Shown here: positions 1 through 10,300 of the stretch, piece by piece
How positions within the stretch are numbered: the first letter of the stretch is position 1
Layout of the letters: the number at the start of each line of letters is the position of its first letter
The notes under the pieces: model-generated
The model's input: the letters and a program-made list of their open reading frames with translations, nothing else
Told to the model about the DNA's origin: nothing
Database searches by the model: none
Made by a program: the position numbers and the translations under genes
Assembly: GCA_030522415.1 (NCBI GenBank)
Contig: CM060107.1
Span: 7,525,347-7,589,346, forward strand
Direction: 5' to 3'
Source: Channallabes apus
Taxonomy: Eukaryota > Chordata > Actinopteri > Siluriformes > Clariidae
DNA: 64,000 bases

Positions 1-300
1 AGACTTCGGGCACTAGGCGGGGTACATCCTGGACAGGGTGCCAATCCATCGCAGGGCACACACACATACACACACACACCCAATCACACACTACGGGCAA
101 TTTAGGAACGCCAATTAGCCTAACCTGCATATCTTTGGACTGTGGGAGGAAACCGGAGTACCCGGAGGAAACCCACCAAGCACGGGGAGAACATGCAAAC
201 TCCATGCCCACAGAGACGGGAATCGAGCCTGGCCAGGGAATCGAACCCAGACCCTGGAGGTGCAAGGCGACAGTGCTAACCACTACACCACCGCGCCGCC
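1..300 (-). mobile_element. V-SINE-type retroposon, cut by window edge
   Basis: Reverse-strand copy of the dominant SINE of this window. Read on the minus strand it begins with a tRNA-like head (A-box-like TAGTGGTTAGC, B-box GGTTCGATTCC), then the conserved core with GTTCTCCCCGTGCTTGGTGG. The 3' tail lies left of base 1. The head ends cleanly at the GCCGCC near 300. Confidence 0.9.
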
Positions 301-394
301 GAATTAGAATTTGATTTTGAATTTGAATTTTCATTACGTGATCAGAGGTCATGTGACCATGAATCAAGGATCTTTTTTAAACAAGTTCTATAAC

Positions 395-862
395 TATACC
401 TGTTAGTGTTGTCTATTGCTATTAATGTTAGTGTTTTCCATTAGTGCTTGTGTTAATGTTCTCCATTAGTGCTTGTGTTAATATTCTCTATTAGTGCTAG
501 TGATCTTGATTAGTGTTAGTGTTCTCCATTATGCTTGTGTTAGTGTTCTCACCAAGTGATAGTGTTCTCCATTAGTGCTAGTGTTAGTGTTTTCCAATAT
601 TCTCCATTAATGTTCTCCATTAGTTTTAGTGTTCTCCATTAATGCTAGTGTTATCGATTAGTGTTAGTGTTCTACCTTAATGTTAGTGTTATCCATTAGT
701 GCTAGTGTTTGTGTTCTCCAACAGTGTTAGTGTTCTCCAATAGTCTTGGTGTTATCCATTAGTGCTAGTGTTAATGTTCTTTATTTGTGTTTGTGTTAGT
801 GTTCTCCTTTAGTGTTTGTGTTCCTCTTTTGTGCTAGTGTTAGTGTTCTCCATTATTGAGTT
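395..862. repeat. Imperfect minisatellite, TTAGTGTTCTCCA type
   Basis: Degenerate tandem array built from TTAGTGTTCTCCATTAGTGC-like units with length variants of roughly 18-27 bp. The same motif resumes at 4868, so this array was split by the transposon nest between 863 and 4867. Confidence 0.85.
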
Positions 863-1548
863 GAGTCGGTCTCACCGGAAATTATGGAATAATCCCAGGA
901 GGCCAATGTCAGAATGAGAGAACGTAGCGAAGTAGTCCAGTCGGTGTTAATCCTGATAGCAAGGAAAACCCGCAGGACACAGCCCTCGTTTGTCTCTCCG
1001 TAGACTCCGTAAACATATAAACAGCGCGCTGAATCTCCATAACACTCTCTCCTCGAGTGGGCCAGCTTTTATTTCCGGGTCATGTGACCACATGCGTCGC
1101 AATTTTCCCGTGCCAACCGGCAACGCAGTCTTGCGAGTGTTTGAGAGGAACCAATACACAGACTACAAACATAGGCACAAGAAACCATTCGGGGGATAAT
1201 TAATAAAGTGGACTGGAGTGGGCGGTCTAATAATATACCGTTCCCGACGTCCTTTCTGAACAGCATATCTGGCAGATGTAATTTTTGTTTTCAGCTACAC
1301 CTTTCCTAAGCTACCGTGTTGACAAAAAATGTCACATTTATATTTTGAATAAAAATGATAAATATCCTGCAATTTTGTACATTGTTTCTACATTTTTCCC
1401 CCCTGCAACACATTTTCCGTATTAACCATTTTTGACAAGAATTAAATATAATATAAAAATAAAATATATTGTTGTACAACCTACATTTTTTTTGTTATCC
1501 CTCTCTTTCGGTTTAACTGTGAGATTCTGGAAACACATAGACATTTAG
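863..1548. other. Unresolved, probably retroelement-derived stretch
   Basis: Moderately GC-rich to about 1260, then AT-rich. It lies inside the interrupted minisatellite and beside a Gypsy integrase fragment, so it probably arrived with that element (possibly LTR). I see no terminal repeats or ORF that prove this. Confidence 0.3.
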
Positions 1549-1676
1549 CGGGAGCGGTCGGGTCGGGAAGAAATTTATTCTTAGCGGGCAGCGGGTGAAC
1601 AAAGAGTGATATTTAGCGGAAGCGGGTGGGTGCGGGATAAAACCTCACGGGAGCGGGCGGGAGCGGCTGGGCGGAG
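1549..1676 (+). repeat. G-rich GCGGGAGCGG-type degenerate repeat
   Basis: Strand-asymmetric sequence with many GCGGG and GAGCGG motifs separated by short AT stretches. It has several G-runs of three. It looks like the end of a mobile element rather than a CpG-island promoter. Confidence 0.45.
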
Positions 1677-2013
1677 CTACGAGCATAACGGGGCTCCGGT
1701 AGCCTCTGGTCCTCATTTGGCTGTTGTTGGGCTTCTGGCAGACTTTACAGGTTTTGATGAAATGCCATAGGTCCTTTCGCACGGAGGGCCACCAGACGTT
1801 TTCTAGTAGCTGCAGAAGGGTTTTTACCCACCCCCTGTGTCCGTCTGATGGATGTTGATGGTAATGGCGTAGGAATTGCTGGGTCATGGATTGCGGGATT
1901 ATCATCTGGAGTCTTTCTCCTTGCTTCACAGTATCTCTTCTATATAGCGCCCCCCAGTGATATACAAAGGAGCACTTCTGGCTTGGTTTTGTCCCAGGAT
2001 ACTCTCCTGCCAC
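1645..2013 (-). pseudogene. Ty3/Gypsy-type integrase fragment
   Basis: A 122-codon open stretch resembles the start of an LTR-retrotransposon integrase. The H2C2 zinc-binding module is visible: His residues in the HYHQHPSDGHRG stretch, then WWPSVRKDL and the Cys pair in CKVCQ. This module precedes the DDE core in Gypsy Pol proteins. The catalytic core, protease, reverse transcriptase and RNase H are not recognisable nearby, so it is an isolated fragment. The assignment to Gypsy rather than another LTR clade is inference from the motif spacing. Confidence 0.7.
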
Positions 2014-2947
2014 CAGCTGAGCTATTCGGCTGTCGACCTCCTGGGCTTGTGCTATCTCCCCCAGGTCACAGGGCAGGTCAGCTGAAAATGTGGGAAGTAG
2101 GGAGGACCTGGCTTTGGAGGTAGCACATAGGAGAGATGACGGGCTGCTGAAATGGGCTCCTTGCCCAAAATTCCAGCTTGGGGTGAGATCGAAGATCGAA
2201 CAGTGTCTTTCTTCACCTCCTCCTTGCTGTGCGGAGCCGTCAGCTCTGATGAGGTTTACAGCTTGGATAGGTGAGCTGCAACTGATGGGAGAACATCAAA
2301 AGTGACCTGGGAGTGTTATCTTGCTCTGGGGTGCCGTGACTGGAGTGCTAGGTGCGGGCTGTGCAGAAGGGGTTGATGGTGAAGGAGAGCAGGCCGAGTG
2401 GGTATTCTCATTCCCAATTGAAGAGCATGAGCTGGACACAGCGAATGAAGTCTTACTGCTCCGGAGCTAACGGTGGAGATAGTTGGGTAGGGATGCAGAA
2501 CGGCTTTTTTTTTTCTTGCATTGAACCACGGCCTCCTGTCAGTGCTCAGCTCTCAGTAGGTCAGTTTGGTATGCCTGCAAAGCCCCTGTGTGCAGGACAG
2601 CACCAGGCTGACCCGCTGCATGAAAAGTCTCCTCCCACCAATGAAGATGTTAGTCTACACGCTTGGAGGGGAGTGTGGATTTTTCCCGGGAGGATGAGCT
2701 CACAGGAGAGAGATAGCCCGCAAGGGTCTCTCTGATCTGGGACATCATCATAAAAGACCGCGCTTTCATCAATGACATCGGGAACAAATCGATGTCAGTA
2801 GCACAAAAACACGGGATAAATACGGCTTATTCCATGAAAGATTAACTCATGGAGGTTGCCAGGAGAGGGAGGGGCCATCATTGAGGCTCCTCCTCCGGCC
2901 ACCCGACAGGCACCTGTTGTCTGACCTTGAGCGTTTGGGGGCTTTAC
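2014..2947. other. No recognisable gene; probable continuation of the Gypsy remnant
   Basis: Unique-looking sequence with no exon, RNA gene or clear repeat. Its position between the integrase fragment and a Tc1 element inside one interrupted array suggests decayed retroelement sequence. Confidence 0.3.
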
Positions 2948-3985
2948 ACCGCGTTCCAAATTATTATGCAAATTGGATGTAAGTGTCATAAACATTAAAT
3001 GTTTGGTTCAAATTAAACTCATGGATGGTGTTGTGTCTCAGGGCCCTTTGGATCACTGAAATGAATCTCAGACACATATGATAATTAGTTTTCCAGATAA
3101 GCCCAATTAAAGAAAAAGTACTGAAGAAAGTTGTTCCACATTATTAAGCAGGCCACAGGTTTCAAGCAATATGGGAAAGAAAAAGGAACTCTCTGCCTCT
3201 CAAAAGCGTCAAATTGGACAAGGTATGAAATCATTAGATATTTCACGAAAGCTCATCATACTGTGAAGACATTCGTGGCTGATTCAGAGCACAGACAGGT
3301 TCATGCAGATGAAGGCAGAATGAGGAAGGTTTCTGCCAGAAAAAATCATCAGATTAAGAGAGCAGCTGCTGACATGCAATTACAAAGCAGCAAACAGGTA
3401 TTTGAAGCTGCTGGTGCTTCTGGAGTCCCGCGAACCTCAAGGTGTAGGATCCTTTAGAGGCTTGCAGTTGTGCATAAACCCCTAACCAATGCTCACAAGC
3501 AGAAACGGTTGCAGTGGGCCCAGGGATACATGAAGACTAATTTTCAAACAGTCTTGTTTACTGATGAGTGTCGTGCAACCCTGGATGGTCCAGATAGATG
3601 GAGTAGTGGATGGTTGGTGGATGGCCACCATGTCACAACAAGGCTGCGATGTCAACAAGGAGGTGCCGGAGTTTTTTCATGTTTTGGGCCAGAATCATGG
3701 GGAGAGAGCTGGTAGGCCCTTTTAGAGTCCCTAAAGGTGTGAAAATGACCTCTGCAAAGTATATTGACTGACCACTTTCTTCCATGGTACAAAAAGAAGA
3801 ACACTGGCTTCCATAGCAAAATCATCTTCATGCATGACAATGCACCATCTCATGCTGCAAAGAATACCACTGTGTCATTGGCTGCTATAGGCATAAAAGA
3901 TGAGAAACTCATGGTGTGGCCACCATCCTCCCCTGACCCCAACCCCATTGGCAACCTATGAGGGTGGGAGGCAGTTTGATTCAAA
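2948..3985 (+). mobile_element. Tc1-like transposon remnant, DD37-type spacing
   Basis: A left terminal segment (GTTCCAAATTATTATGCAA near 2953) precedes a broken transposase in several frames. The N-terminal helix-turn-helix region is at about 3160-3450. The first catalytic Asp is in LFTDECR (about 3563) and the second in FMHDNAPSH (about 3836). The third acidic residue is lost: SPDPNPIGNL has Gly where Glu is expected, at about 3950. There are 37 residues between the second Asp and that Gly. Frameshifts, the lost Glu and the missing right end make it inactive. The right side is replaced by DIRS sequence. Confidence 0.85.
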
Positions 3986-4034
3986 ACAGCAGCTCTGGGA
4001 GGCTATTCTGACATCCCGCAAAGAAATTCAGCTG

Positions 4035-4867
4035 TCCAGCTCCAGAGCAGGAAAGACTTCACTTACTGTCTCCACTTCGTGCTCTTCAGAATTACAGTAC
4101 ATCCACGGCACTAGCCAGTCGCGTAAATCAGAGCAGGTTTTATACGTTGTGTGGACCGCAGCCAAAGGTCGGCCACCACTGGTCAAATGCTTTCTCATTG
4201 AGTGAGAGATGCTATTGCCCTAGCCTATGAGGCAAGTGGAAGACTTCGCCTCTAGCAATTAGGGCCTATTCGATCAGGGGGCTTGCCTCATTAATTGCTC
4301 TGCAAGACGTGTCCCCTTGCAGCAAGCAGGTTGGTCCTCTCCGCACACATTTGTCAGATGTTATAGTTGGATGTCCATGCAATGCTAGCATCCCAGAATT
4401 ATGTCTGAAACCCATTGGGGGACTGTGCGCACACTACACAACCCTGGGGGACCAGACACTTACAGTGTGGCGGTGTTGGTATTGTCGTTCCCATAGCGTT
4501 TTCATGCAACATCGATTGTAGCTTTTGAAAGGGAACGTCTCGGGTTACTTTGCTGTAACCCTGTTCCCTGAAAAAGCGGGAATGAGATGCTGCGCTCCAA
4601 TGCTGCACTGAGGGCGTGACTGGACATTCTTTCAGACAAAATTGACCTGAGGATGTTTCCAATTCATACCTATTTATAACCTCCAGGTGCACCTAATCAA
4701 ATTATGTCACCTGACCGAGGTTATATGTGCCAAAATCTTTGCCGTGTTTCACACACATGCTTCAACAACACTACTCACGCGGAGAGTGTTCCCATAGCGT
4801 TTTCACGCAGCATCTTGTTCCTGTTTTTTCAGGGAACAGGGTTACAGCAAAGTAAGCCGAGACGTTC
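4035..4867 (+). mobile_element. 3' end of a DIRS-type retrotransposon
   Basis: This segment aligns by eye with 44219-45034 of the larger DIRS element, including the decayed tyrosine-recombinase end (around 4200-4360) and the inverted terminal segments with GTTACAGCAAAGTAA and CCCATAGCGTTTTCA. The recombinase frame is broken and no 5' part is present. It abuts the Tc1 remnant on the left and the resumed minisatellite on the right. Confidence 0.75.
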
Positions 4868-5000
4868 TCCATTAGTGTTATTCAATTGTGTTATTGTTCT
4901 CCATTAGTGTTAATGTTCTTTATTATTGTTAATATTCTCCATTACTGTTGGTATTACTGTTCTTCATTAATTTCATTCAATAGTGCTAGCGTTCTACATT
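4868..5000. repeat. Right part of the split TTAGTGTTCTCCA minisatellite
   Basis: GTTCTCCATTAGTGTTA-like units reappear here after 4 kb of mobile elements and fade out near 5000. Confidence 0.75.
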
Positions 5001-6468
5001 TCGTTAATTTCTTTTTTTTTTTTATCAGATGTGTACCAAGCACTACATTTGATTGAGTAAATTTTTTTTTCATTCTGTGTTCACAGAGGTAGTCACTGGC
5101 CATGCCTGTAGAGCCTGTTGTACTCTGCTTTTTGTGGTTTGGGGCCATGTTCGGAGGCCACTCTGCATGTTGTGACCACTGTAGAAATAGTTAAGGTGCA
5201 AATATATATTACTTCTATAAATTTACATGAGATTGTCTAGATTTAGGCTTTTATTGCATGTAGCCATTATAAATATATAAAGTGCCTCTGCTCACTGTCA
5301 GCTCCTTTATCAGCTCAGTACCTGTATTAGATTCTGCGTCATTTATGAATTTGATAAAAATGTATGGAGAATGAATAAAGCGAAATGTAAATGCTGCTGA
5401 ATAGCACCGAGTCAGCAGAAGCCCAGAGAGAAGGCAGATAAAGCTCTGCGATTAGAGCGCATCTCCGTGCGTGTCAGGTGAAAGATCTCTGCCGGGGTTT
5501 GTTCAGCCAGGAGCCTTTAACCGAGCACTTGGAAGCTGATTGTGCGCTTTCACAGCTGCTAAGGCAGCAGTTTGCCGTGCTGCAGCAGGAGAAGGAGGTG
5601 GTGGAGGAGGAGCGGCTATAGCAGCTTTGGGAAATCAGACGGTGAAATGCATCCTGAGAGATAGATGCTGTTTTTTCTTCTATTTTCAGTAGACTTAGAG
5701 ACAGGAGACATGTCCATTAAAGGAACATAGAGTGAGGTGTGTGTAGAGAACTCCAAAAATGATTACTTATATGATTTTATCAAGAGCTTTAATTAAAACT
5801 TTTTTTCTTTGTAAACTCCCAGCATAGGTTTGTAGACATAAGGCCATCAAAAATATGAATACTTTGAAATAAATGTCTAAAAGTAAAAAAGATGACCTTC
5901 ACCAAGTGAGGAGACATCAGCAGCATGACCTAGCTAAACAGGCTTTATTTAAATGTTTTGCTACAGTAAATCACTGCCAAATGATTTTATTTGAATGACT
6001 TTTGCTAGCTATAGCCAGCATTACATGATTGTGATTTCTTGTTCTGTCTTGTTCTGTCTGGTTCTGGGCGACTTTGTGACTTGACACATTGTCATGTTGC
6101 CATTATGAGATGCTTAACATCTGCCAAGAAAACATCTGCGACATGATACCACCTTCACCAACCCCAGGTGGCTAGACTCTTGACCAAAGGAAGTTTGTGA
6201 CCGCATATTCATCCACTCATCTATCACGTGAAGCCATCATCAGACCAGATGATTATCTTCATTCGTTGTGTTTCTGTGCTTGTAGCCACAAGTTCCTGTC
6301 CTTGACTGACAGGAACAGAACCTGTAGCCAGCTCATGCTAACTTAGATAATCAATTTTATTGTTCGACATATGAGACGCATTTTAGCTTCCCATGGTTTA
6401 TAAAGGGTGGTAGAATCGAAGAATCGAACAACCATAGACTCATTTTCTGTAATTGGCAGAATCTGATA
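5001..6468. other. Presumed khdrbs3 intron 1, no gene; possible conserved element
   Basis: No coding exon or RNA gene is seen. The block 5400-5640 is unique, GC-balanced and free of repeats, unlike its AT-rich surroundings. That makes it a candidate conserved non-coding element, which comparison with other fish would test. Confidence 0.3.
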
Positions 6469-7357
6469 CCCCTTTTTCACCAAAGCGGTTCCAGAGCTAA
6501 TTCGGAGCCGGTGCCCAATTTCGAACCAGTTCTTTGTTTTCAGACAGCCAAAGCACCTGCTCTCAGACACAAAATCTAGGGCTAGAATTTAGAACTGCTT
6601 ACTTCAGGGACGTAGTGGTTAGCACTGTCGCCTTGCAACTCCAGGGTCCGGGTTCGATTCCCCGGCCAGGCTCGATTCCCGTCTCTGTGTGCATGGAGTT
6701 TGCATGTTCTCCCCGTGCTTGGTGGGTTTCCTCCGGGTACTCCGGTTTCCTCCCACAGTCCAAAGATATGCAGGTTAGGCTAATTGGTGTTCCTAAATTG
6801 CCCGTAGTGTGTGATTGGGTGTGTGTGTATGTGTGTGTGCCCTGCGATGGATTGGCACCCTGTCCAGGGTGTACCCCGCCTAGTGCCCGAAGTCTCCTGG
6901 GATAGGCTCCAGGTCCCCCGTGACCCTGAACACAGGATTAAGCGGTATAGAAAATGAATGAATGAATGAATGAATGAATGAATGAATACTTCAGGGACTG
7001 GGGGATGGGATTATCAAATCCAAGTAAAAGTTTGAGAATGCCATCTTTAAAAAATGGACTCAGTATGCAACAGTATGCAACTAATGCTTTTTAGTAATGA
7101 TAAAGCCAGGAAAACTGCTCGCAAAGCATTTATTTATTTATTTTTTTGCTGCTAGTATCGCCGCTAGCATCACTACTAGCAATAGGGCTATAATTTGCTG
7201 GGAAAGTAGAGACATACAGTACATGGACGTATACAGTGACATAAGTGCCGATGGAAAAACTAAACGAGTTCTTAGAAGGTTTGCTGTTGAACGAGTTCTG
7301 AAGAGCCACTAGCATCAGATATGAACTAACACCTATTTCACTTTAGTGGAAAAGGAG
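6469..7357. mobile_element. Non-autonomous DNA transposon (MITE) with imperfect terminal inverted repeats
   Basis: The left end CCCCTTTTTCACCAAAGCGG is the imperfect inverted counterpart of the right end CACTTTAGTGGAAAAGGAG. No transposase is seen inside. A V-SINE (6612-6986) has inserted into it. The superfamily is uncertain; hAT- or Harbinger-type ends are both possible. Confidence 0.6.
6612..6986 (+). mobile_element. V-SINE-type retroposon, full length
   Basis: tRNA-like head with A and B boxes, conserved core, and a tail ending AAGCGGTATAGAAAATGAATG followed by (TGAA)n. It is flanked by a perfect 12-bp target-site duplication TACTTCAGGGAC at 6600-6611 and 6987-6998. Confidence 0.95.
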
Positions 7358-8796
7358 TACAGAATACCTAAACTGGCACCCACAGCCAATATGGACATAC
7401 AAGTCAAGTTAGTGCGATTAAATTGCAATAAAAAAAAGTATTGATGTGTAACTGTGAGAAAACAATCTGCTATCCATACACTGAGAAATTGATGTTGAAA
7501 TTGATGATGAATTCTTTCCTTTTTATGTGTAAATGAAACACCTGAGTGCTTGTCATCATGGGAAATATGTACCACATTCTCTAAATTGTGCTTTTTATGT
7601 TTTTTTATGTTGTAGGTTTTTTGTTTTGTTTTTTCCTCTCCACACATTTTTACACTTCACACCAGGAGAAAGAAGAGTAATGTCAGGTGATCCAGTAGAT
7701 GATTTTTCACCAAGGTAAAAAGAAAGAAAGTCAGAGGAGACGAATGAGTGTGCTGTTCGTCCTTCAGGCCGGGCAGCGGAATTCGTCAGCCAGGCTGTCG
7801 AGCGTGTCCGTGCGAGCGTCGACGTGTGACACGGCTTTTGTTTACTCTGATTGGAGCGCTTTAGCTCTGAGAGGCTGTCAGGAGGCTTTGATATGTGCGG
7901 CGGAGTGGGGCGGGGTGGGGTGGGGGGGGAGGGTATGTTATAGAATTGGGGTGAGGTACAACACCACCATGCTCATTTTTCCCTCCCTCTTTTTCTCCGT
8001 CCTCTGACATTTTTCCATCAGGCTGATAAAGGAAAGTGGCTACAGAAATACATCTCAGGTTTAAAATAAAACAGGTTGATTTCTGGCTTTTGTCTAAAGC
8101 ACTTTAGCCTTTTGAAATATACCGTACAGGGCACACGGACTCATCTTTTTGTTGAGAAGTTCTTGATCGGTGCTCAGTTTAAAGAAAAACACTTAACCTT
8201 ATATCACTGGACTAAATGAGGAAACAATTCACGAAGCTTGAATGATAAGTACAGTATATTTAATTCAGCCTGGCTGGAAATTGAGGCATTGTTCTGTTAA
8301 TGACGGTGCTTTTACTGTTCGTGGAAAGAGAAAAAATATGTTAAGAATGCTTTAAGATTGGTCCTAGGAAAAAAACCAGATGCCTGTCTTTAACAGTTTC
8401 AGCAGCTGTTGATAGCAATGCGATGAAATCCCTGTGCTGCTGGTTCTGACTGATTACATCAGCGAGCATTCTATGTGTGTACATGCAGAGACTAAAAAGT
8501 TGCATGCATTCCAATTTGCCTGTTATCATTAGGTCACCACTCCAAAGTTGATCATTTTCTTATAACAGCACATCATCAAAGTCTTTAATGTTCTATACTG
8601 TATGTTCAACAGTAGTAATTTACCAGTTGTGATGAATACTACATATTTTAGAATTGATGCGTGAGCGTTATAAATAACCAAGCTGTTACTTTCATTCAGT
8701 TTTCTATGAATCAGATTGTAGAGTACCTTGTTAGTAAGTCATTATATCAACTTAATGACTTCAAGCTTGCTCTAATGTCAGGAGCTTTGCCTAAGA
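7358..8796. other. Presumed intron 1, no gene; CpG-rich island-like block
   Basis: No exon is recognised. The block 7735-7950 is CpG- and GC-rich, unique, and ends in a dense G-run. It could be a regulatory element or an alternative promoter of khdrbs3, but nothing proves this. Confidence 0.3.
7917..7933 (+). other. Potential G-quadruplex
   Basis: At least four G-runs of three or more, separated by single bases, lie on the sense strand of the presumed transcript. The pattern fits an intramolecular G-quadruplex in DNA or intronic RNA. Confidence 0.6.
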
Positions 8797-9568
8797 CAGA
8801 GGTCGAAGGTAACTAAATACTAAATGCTTTGTACTTTACTTGAGCAGTTTTATTAGTGTATACTTTTTATTTTAACTCCACTACATTACACAACAAATCT
8901 CAGTATTTTATACTTCATTACATTCCTGCAGAGCATTACACTACATAACCAGGGTGGTGTGCAGGGTTTGAAGCAGATGGATCTGCTGACTATTATGTGC
9001 GATTGTCTTATTTGCCTTCTTTCCATAAAATGTTTTATAATGTAGAGGGTAGTTGAAATCGGAGGAGAGGCAGTTTCAGAGAGTGACAAAACAGCATGCT
9101 CATAGTTTAGAGAGAGAGAGACTACTTTACTATGGTTAGCATTGTCGCCTTGCACCTCTAGGGTTCGGGTTCGATTTTGCATGTTCTCCCCGTGCTTGGT
9201 GGGTTTCCCCCGGGTACTCCGGTTTCCTCCCACAATCCAAAGACATGGTAATTAGGCTAATTGGCATTCCCAAATTGCCCGTAGTGTATGAATGAGTATG
9301 TGAGTGTGTGTATGTGTGTGTACCCTGTCCAGGGTGTACCCCACCTCGTGCCCTAAGCCTCCTGGGATAGGCTTCAGGCCCCCTGTGATCCTGAATACAG
9401 GATAAAGTGGTATAGATGATAAGTGAGTGAGTGAGATGAGCACTTTTATACATTTACTCAAATATAAATGTAAATGGAGAACTTCTACTTATACTTGAGT
9501 GATATTTTTGCTTGGGATATCTCTACTTTTACTCAAATACAAAAATTTGTGGATTTTGCCCACCTCTG
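8797..9568. mobile_element. hAT-like non-autonomous element
   Basis: It begins CAGAGGTCG and ends GCCCACCTCTG, short inverted repeats of the CAGAGGTGG type seen in hAT elements. Flanking 8-mers GCCTAAGA and ATTTTAGA match only partly, as for an old 8-bp target duplication. There is no transposase. A V-SINE sits in the middle. Confidence 0.65.
9130..9436 (+). mobile_element. V-SINE-type retroposon, internally deleted
   Basis: The tRNA-like head is followed directly by the GCATGTTCTCCCCGTGCTTGG core, with about 40 bp between B box and core missing. The tail ends GGTATAGATGATAAGTGAG. It is nested in the hAT-like element. Confidence 0.85.
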
Positions 9569-9650
9569 ATTTTAGAGCTACTGAGGATTAGATTGAAGCT
9601 GTTTTTTCTTTCTTTTTCTCTTCATTTGATCAGACAGGCTTATAAAACCT

Positions 9651-9651
9651 C

Positions 9652-9682
<31 letters not shown>

Positions 9683-9683
9683 G
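9651..9683. repeat. (AAT)n microsatellite
   Basis: About eleven uninterrupted AAT units. Confidence 0.95.
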
Positions 9684-9889
9684 GAATAATAAAGATACTT
9701 TGACAATTTGTATTACCTAAAATATATGCATTACAGCCCCGTTTATTTGAAGACTGCAATTGATTTTTTCCTTGTTGATGGATAATTGGTCTCAAGTTTA
9801 CTGCTTGCAGACACTTACAAGAAAAAGTTAAAAACCAGACTAGTCTGTAGCATTTCCTGCATTTTCTATTTGGAATTTCTATCTATTTA

Positions 9890-10300
9890 GTGGCACTGAA
9901 GAAAAGACAGGAGGCAGAGCTAGAGGTAGCAGAGCTGAAGATGTTGAGGTTCTCTTTGGGAGTGACAAGGATGGATAGGATCAAGAATGAGTTCATCAGA
10001 GGGACAACCCATGTTAGATGTTTTGGAGATAAAGTCAGAGAGGCCAGATTGAGGTGGTTTGGACATGTTCAGAGGAGAGATGGTGAATATATCGGTAGAA
10101 GGATGCTGAGGTTGGAACTGCCAGGCAGGAGGTCTAGAGGAAGACCAAAGAGGAGATTTATGGATGCAGTGAGAGAGGACATGAAGTTAGTTGGTGTGAG
10201 AGAAGAGGATGCAGAGGATAGGGTTAGATGGAGGCAGATGATTCGCTGTGGCGACCCCTGAAAGGGAACAGCCGAAAGACAAAGAAGAAGAAGAAGATCT
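9890..10300 (+). pseudogene. 3' end of a non-LTR retrotransposon ORF2
   Basis: The translation carries the C-terminal block typical of fish LINE proteins downstream of reverse transcriptase: RLRWFGHVQRRDGEYIGRR, then GRRSRGRPKRRFMD and the terminal RWRQMIRCGDP. It is 5'-truncated, so reverse transcriptase and endonuclease are absent. A short A/G-rich (GAA)n tail follows near 10280, as expected for a LINE 3' end. The clade (RTE-like or related) is not certain. Confidence 0.75.

Noticed and set aside
5520..5640. First coding exon of khdrbs3
   Set aside because: The region has a Gln/Glu-rich reading frame, but it does not match the conserved KHDRBS N-terminus and lacks a suitable start and donor.
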